From NCBI GenBank assembly GCA_020698575.1, contig CM036252.1, positions 2,127,407 through 2,191,406 on the forward strand: DNA of 64,000 nucleotides. Reading direction: 5' to 3'. Both the position numbers and the translations under genes were made by a program. Source of the stretch: Bostrychus sinensis (taxonomy: Eukaryota; Chordata; Actinopteri; Gobiiformes; Eleotridae). The first letter of the stretch is position 1, and every line of letters begins with the position of its first letter. Below the pieces are notes generated by a model that saw nothing but the letters and a program-made list of their open reading frames with translations, was not told the DNA's origin and did no database searches. Below are positions 52,501 to 64,000 of the stretch, in pieces.

Positions 52501-53319
52501 AGATCTGTGTGGGGTCAGGAGTGGAGGAGAGAGGAGACAGATCTGTGTGGGGTCAGGAGTGAAGGAGAGAGGAGACAGATCTGTGTGGGGTCAGGAGTGG
52601 AGGAGAGAGGAGACAGATCTGTGTGGGGTCAGGAGTGAAGGAGAGAGGAGACAGATCTGTGCGGGGGACAGGTCCCGGTGCACTCAGAGGCCCAGGTCGA
52701 TGTACAATCACAGAATATTTCCCTGTGTGACTGCGGTGGTAATTTGAAATTAAGTTAAAATATGCAGAACAGACAAATCAGCTCCTATATTGTATTTCTG
52801 ACATAAATATTGCTGTTTGATAAAAATGTGATAGATTTATTACATAAATTATTAATTATTAAATAATTAGATTTTTTAATCTCCTCCAACCACTAGTTTA
52901 TTTATATTCCTGTTTCCAACTGTAGTCAGAGTGTTCACATCTGTTTTCACATCTCTTAGCGTACCCCTGGGGGGACCCGTACCCCAGTTTGGGAACCCCT
53001 GGTCTAGAGTCCCGTGTGGCTCTGGTTCTAAAGCAGAGGACAGTTTTTCTGAGATCAGTCCCACTTCTGTGAGAGCTCAGAGTCTGAGGCTGCTCCATGT
53101 TGCAGCTGTTTTTCTGCAGCAGAACAGCGCCCCCTGGTGACCAAAGGCTGGAGTCAAAGAGATTTGTGAGAAATGCTCTTGTAATAAAATCTGTTTGTTT
53201 CTGTGGCTTCAGAAAATGGACAGGCCCCGCCCACTCAGGCCCCGCCCACTCAGACTGAGCCGGGATCGGACGAGGACTACGATGATGTCATGGCTATGAC
53301 CACAGAGCACCAGTTCTGA
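49596..53319 (+). CDS. F2: FcRL-like receptor with two Ig domains
   Basis: Six phase-1 exons give 270 residues: 49596-49617 and 49847-49879 (split leader), 49955-50209 (Ig 1), 50302-50544 (Ig 2), 50634-50786 (stalk and span) and 53213-53319 (tail, TGA). Ig 1 shares VSLSCEDSSG, WTVRRNTS, the extra Cys pair and GTYWCETREG with F1 and F3. Ig 2 has VSLSCKHHTS, LTARFHRDG and GLYQCEI, like the second domains of Fc-receptor-like proteins. The Pro/Thr stalk leads to a span with no charged residue, so pairing with a charged adaptor is not suggested. The short acidic tail has one Tyr, in DEDYDDVM; it fits YxxV but has Glu at -2, so it is not a classical ITIM. Its last intron contains a hAT-like element. 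The assembly is well supported by conserved borders; the ligand is unknown. Confidence 0.85.
50898..53001. mobile_element. hAT-like element in the last F2 intron
   Basis: It begins CAGTGGGACCAG and ends GGGAACCCCTG, with flanks GTCTAGAC (50890-50897) and GTCTAGAG (53002-53009), an 8-bp duplication with one mismatch. At 2.1 kb it holds the 38-bp array and no intact transposase. 'GTACCCCTGGGGGGACCCGT' near its end is typical of this repeat type. Confidence 0.7.
51750..52665. repeat. 38-bp minisatellite inside the hAT-like element
   Basis: About 24 copies of a unit containing GTGAAGGAGAGAGGAGACAG and ATCTGTGTGGGGTCAGG. Short open frames across it are repeat by-products. Confidence 0.95.
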
Positions 53320-53713
53320 ACCAGTTCATCCTCCTCCCTCTCCCCAGGCACTTCCTGCTCCTCCCTCTCCCCAGGCACTTCCTCCTTTTGCTCCTCCCTC
53401 TCCCCAGACTCCTCATATTTGAAAAGTTAAATTTGTATTAAAAGGAAAAGTGACTTAAATGTTTGTACTTAAAATGTTACTGCAAAAGAAAATTCTACTA
53501 CTACTTGTCAGTAAGTACTTCTCATTAAAATTGTACTTAATTGTACTTCAGTAAAGTTACTAGTTCTTTTGTGTCTTGAGCTGAGACCTGAGCAGGTCCT
53601 GGTCTCAGATCAGAGCCCTACAGGTTATAAATGGTACTGCAGTTGTCTGAGCTCAGAAGAAGCCGGTTCTGTAGTTTAGACTGGACTGAGGGGAGAGAGC
53701 TCATATTTAACAG

Positions 53714-53719
53714 AATAAA
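53714..53719 (+). terminator. Candidate polyadenylation signal of F2
   Basis: AATAAA about 395 bp after the F2 stop. The intervening sequence has CACTTCCT-rich short repeats (53330-53405) and an ACTT-type fish repeat (53420-53560). Confidence 0.4.
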
Positions 53720-54353
53720 GCTTAAGTGTGGAGAGTGTTCATGCTCAGGTTCTGCATTCTCAGTTCTCAGTTCTCAGTTCCCTGAAGTGAGTTTCTCCAA
53801 ACAGAGATTATTTTAAAGCCACACAGATGAGAAATGTGAGACAGAGACAGTGCAGGCTTTAGACTCTTCCTGTTTAACACCAAACGGTCTCACACTGACA
53901 CCAGAGCAGCCACATGAGGCCAAAACCACACTCTGGGACTCAGGACCAGACCTGCTCCAAACCTGGACTAAACACTAAACCAGAGACACTGAAGGACAGG
54001 TCAAATGCAGAGGACACATTTCTCTTTGGGGGCAATGAAGTCGACCTTGTGCCACAGAGGAATGAGCAGACCGTTCTAATAAATACTGCTCTGATAAATA
54101 CTGTTCTAATGCACACAGAGTAAAGCCTCAGCACTGGAGAAAGTGAGCTGTAGTTTAAGGGAAGCACTGAGGACAGACAGGAAGTGTGCAAAGGTGATGT
54201 GTCTGTGGTTTTCAGACAGACCTGTTTAAACTGAACTGAAAAATCCCAAACTGGATCAGAGCCTCTGTCAGACTCTGCTGCTCAGATCCAGTCCTCACTA
54301 TTAAACTGTTTTAAACTCTTTAAACAGTTCTAACCTCTCTGCTCTGAAGAAGG
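53720..54353. other. F2-F3 intergenic region
   Basis: No exon was found. CAGGAAGTG at 54180-54188 is an ETS-like site about 165 bp before the F3 start. Confidence 0.4.
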
Positions 54354-63971
<9,618 letters not shown>

Positions 63972-64000
63972 GTGAGACTCATGTTAGCATCACTGAGCTA

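Overview
The window looks like a nuclear segment of a teleost fish genome. Its genes are split into short exons with GT/AG borders and almost uniform phase-1 junctions. They encode single immunoglobulin (Ig) domains of two fish leukocyte-receptor types. The rest holds fish-style interspersed repeats (hAT-like and Tc1-like non-autonomous elements, SINE/LINE-like pieces, 'ACTTTTACTTAAGTA' repeats) and an extreme load of minisatellites, about a third of the window by my count. I see no prokaryotic, organellar, tRNA, rRNA or CRISPR features.

Seven receptor genes or gene copies can be assembled by hand. Type 1 is a V-set membrane protein (B7/butyrophilin/CAR-like fold), always on the minus strand: gene V0 (8257-14369, two V domains and a GPI-type C-terminus), V-A (34250-36990), V-B (41741-44476) and V-C (48067-49059). 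Type 2 is an Fc-receptor-like (FcRL-like) protein, always on the plus strand: gene F1 (17515-23733, one Ig domain and a tail with three ITIMs), F2 (49596-53319, two Ig domains) and F3 (54354 to beyond the window end, with a 7-bp frameshifting deletion in its Ig exon). V0/F1 and V-C/F2 are both head-to-head pairs, suggesting that a divergent V-set/FcRL cassette was duplicated. V0, F1 and F2 all carry the same PU.1-like 9-mer GAGGAAGTG within about 40 bp of their start codons.

Layout: 1-5.4 kb, AT-rich and 'CTGGTTTAG' minisatellites; 6.2-8.3 kb, a large inverted repeat abutting the V0 stop codon; 8.3-14.4 kb, V0; 14.8-16.6 kb, G-rich array; 17.5-25.3 kb, F1; 25.5-31.5 kb, interspersed repeats; 31.7-34.3 kb, a transposon inserted in the last codons of V-A; 34.3-49.1 kb, V-A, V-B and V-C with a tandem segmental duplication; 49.6-53.7 kb, F2; 54.3-64 kb, F3 with introns swollen by four arrays.

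Three points stand out. (1) In F1 a 39-bp in-frame minisatellite has copied the splice donor of an ITIM exon 15 times, so donor choice could add 0-14 copies of a basic 13-residue module to an inhibitory tail. (2) V-B looks like a chimera made by unequal crossing-over at the Ig-exon/intron border: leader and Ig exon from V-A, transmembrane exon from V-C. (3) F1 carries long, perfectly complementary 11-bp arrays in an intron and in its 3' UTR, which could pair into a long double-stranded RNA. All exon models are hand-built from splice signals and reading phase; none is supported by transcripts here.
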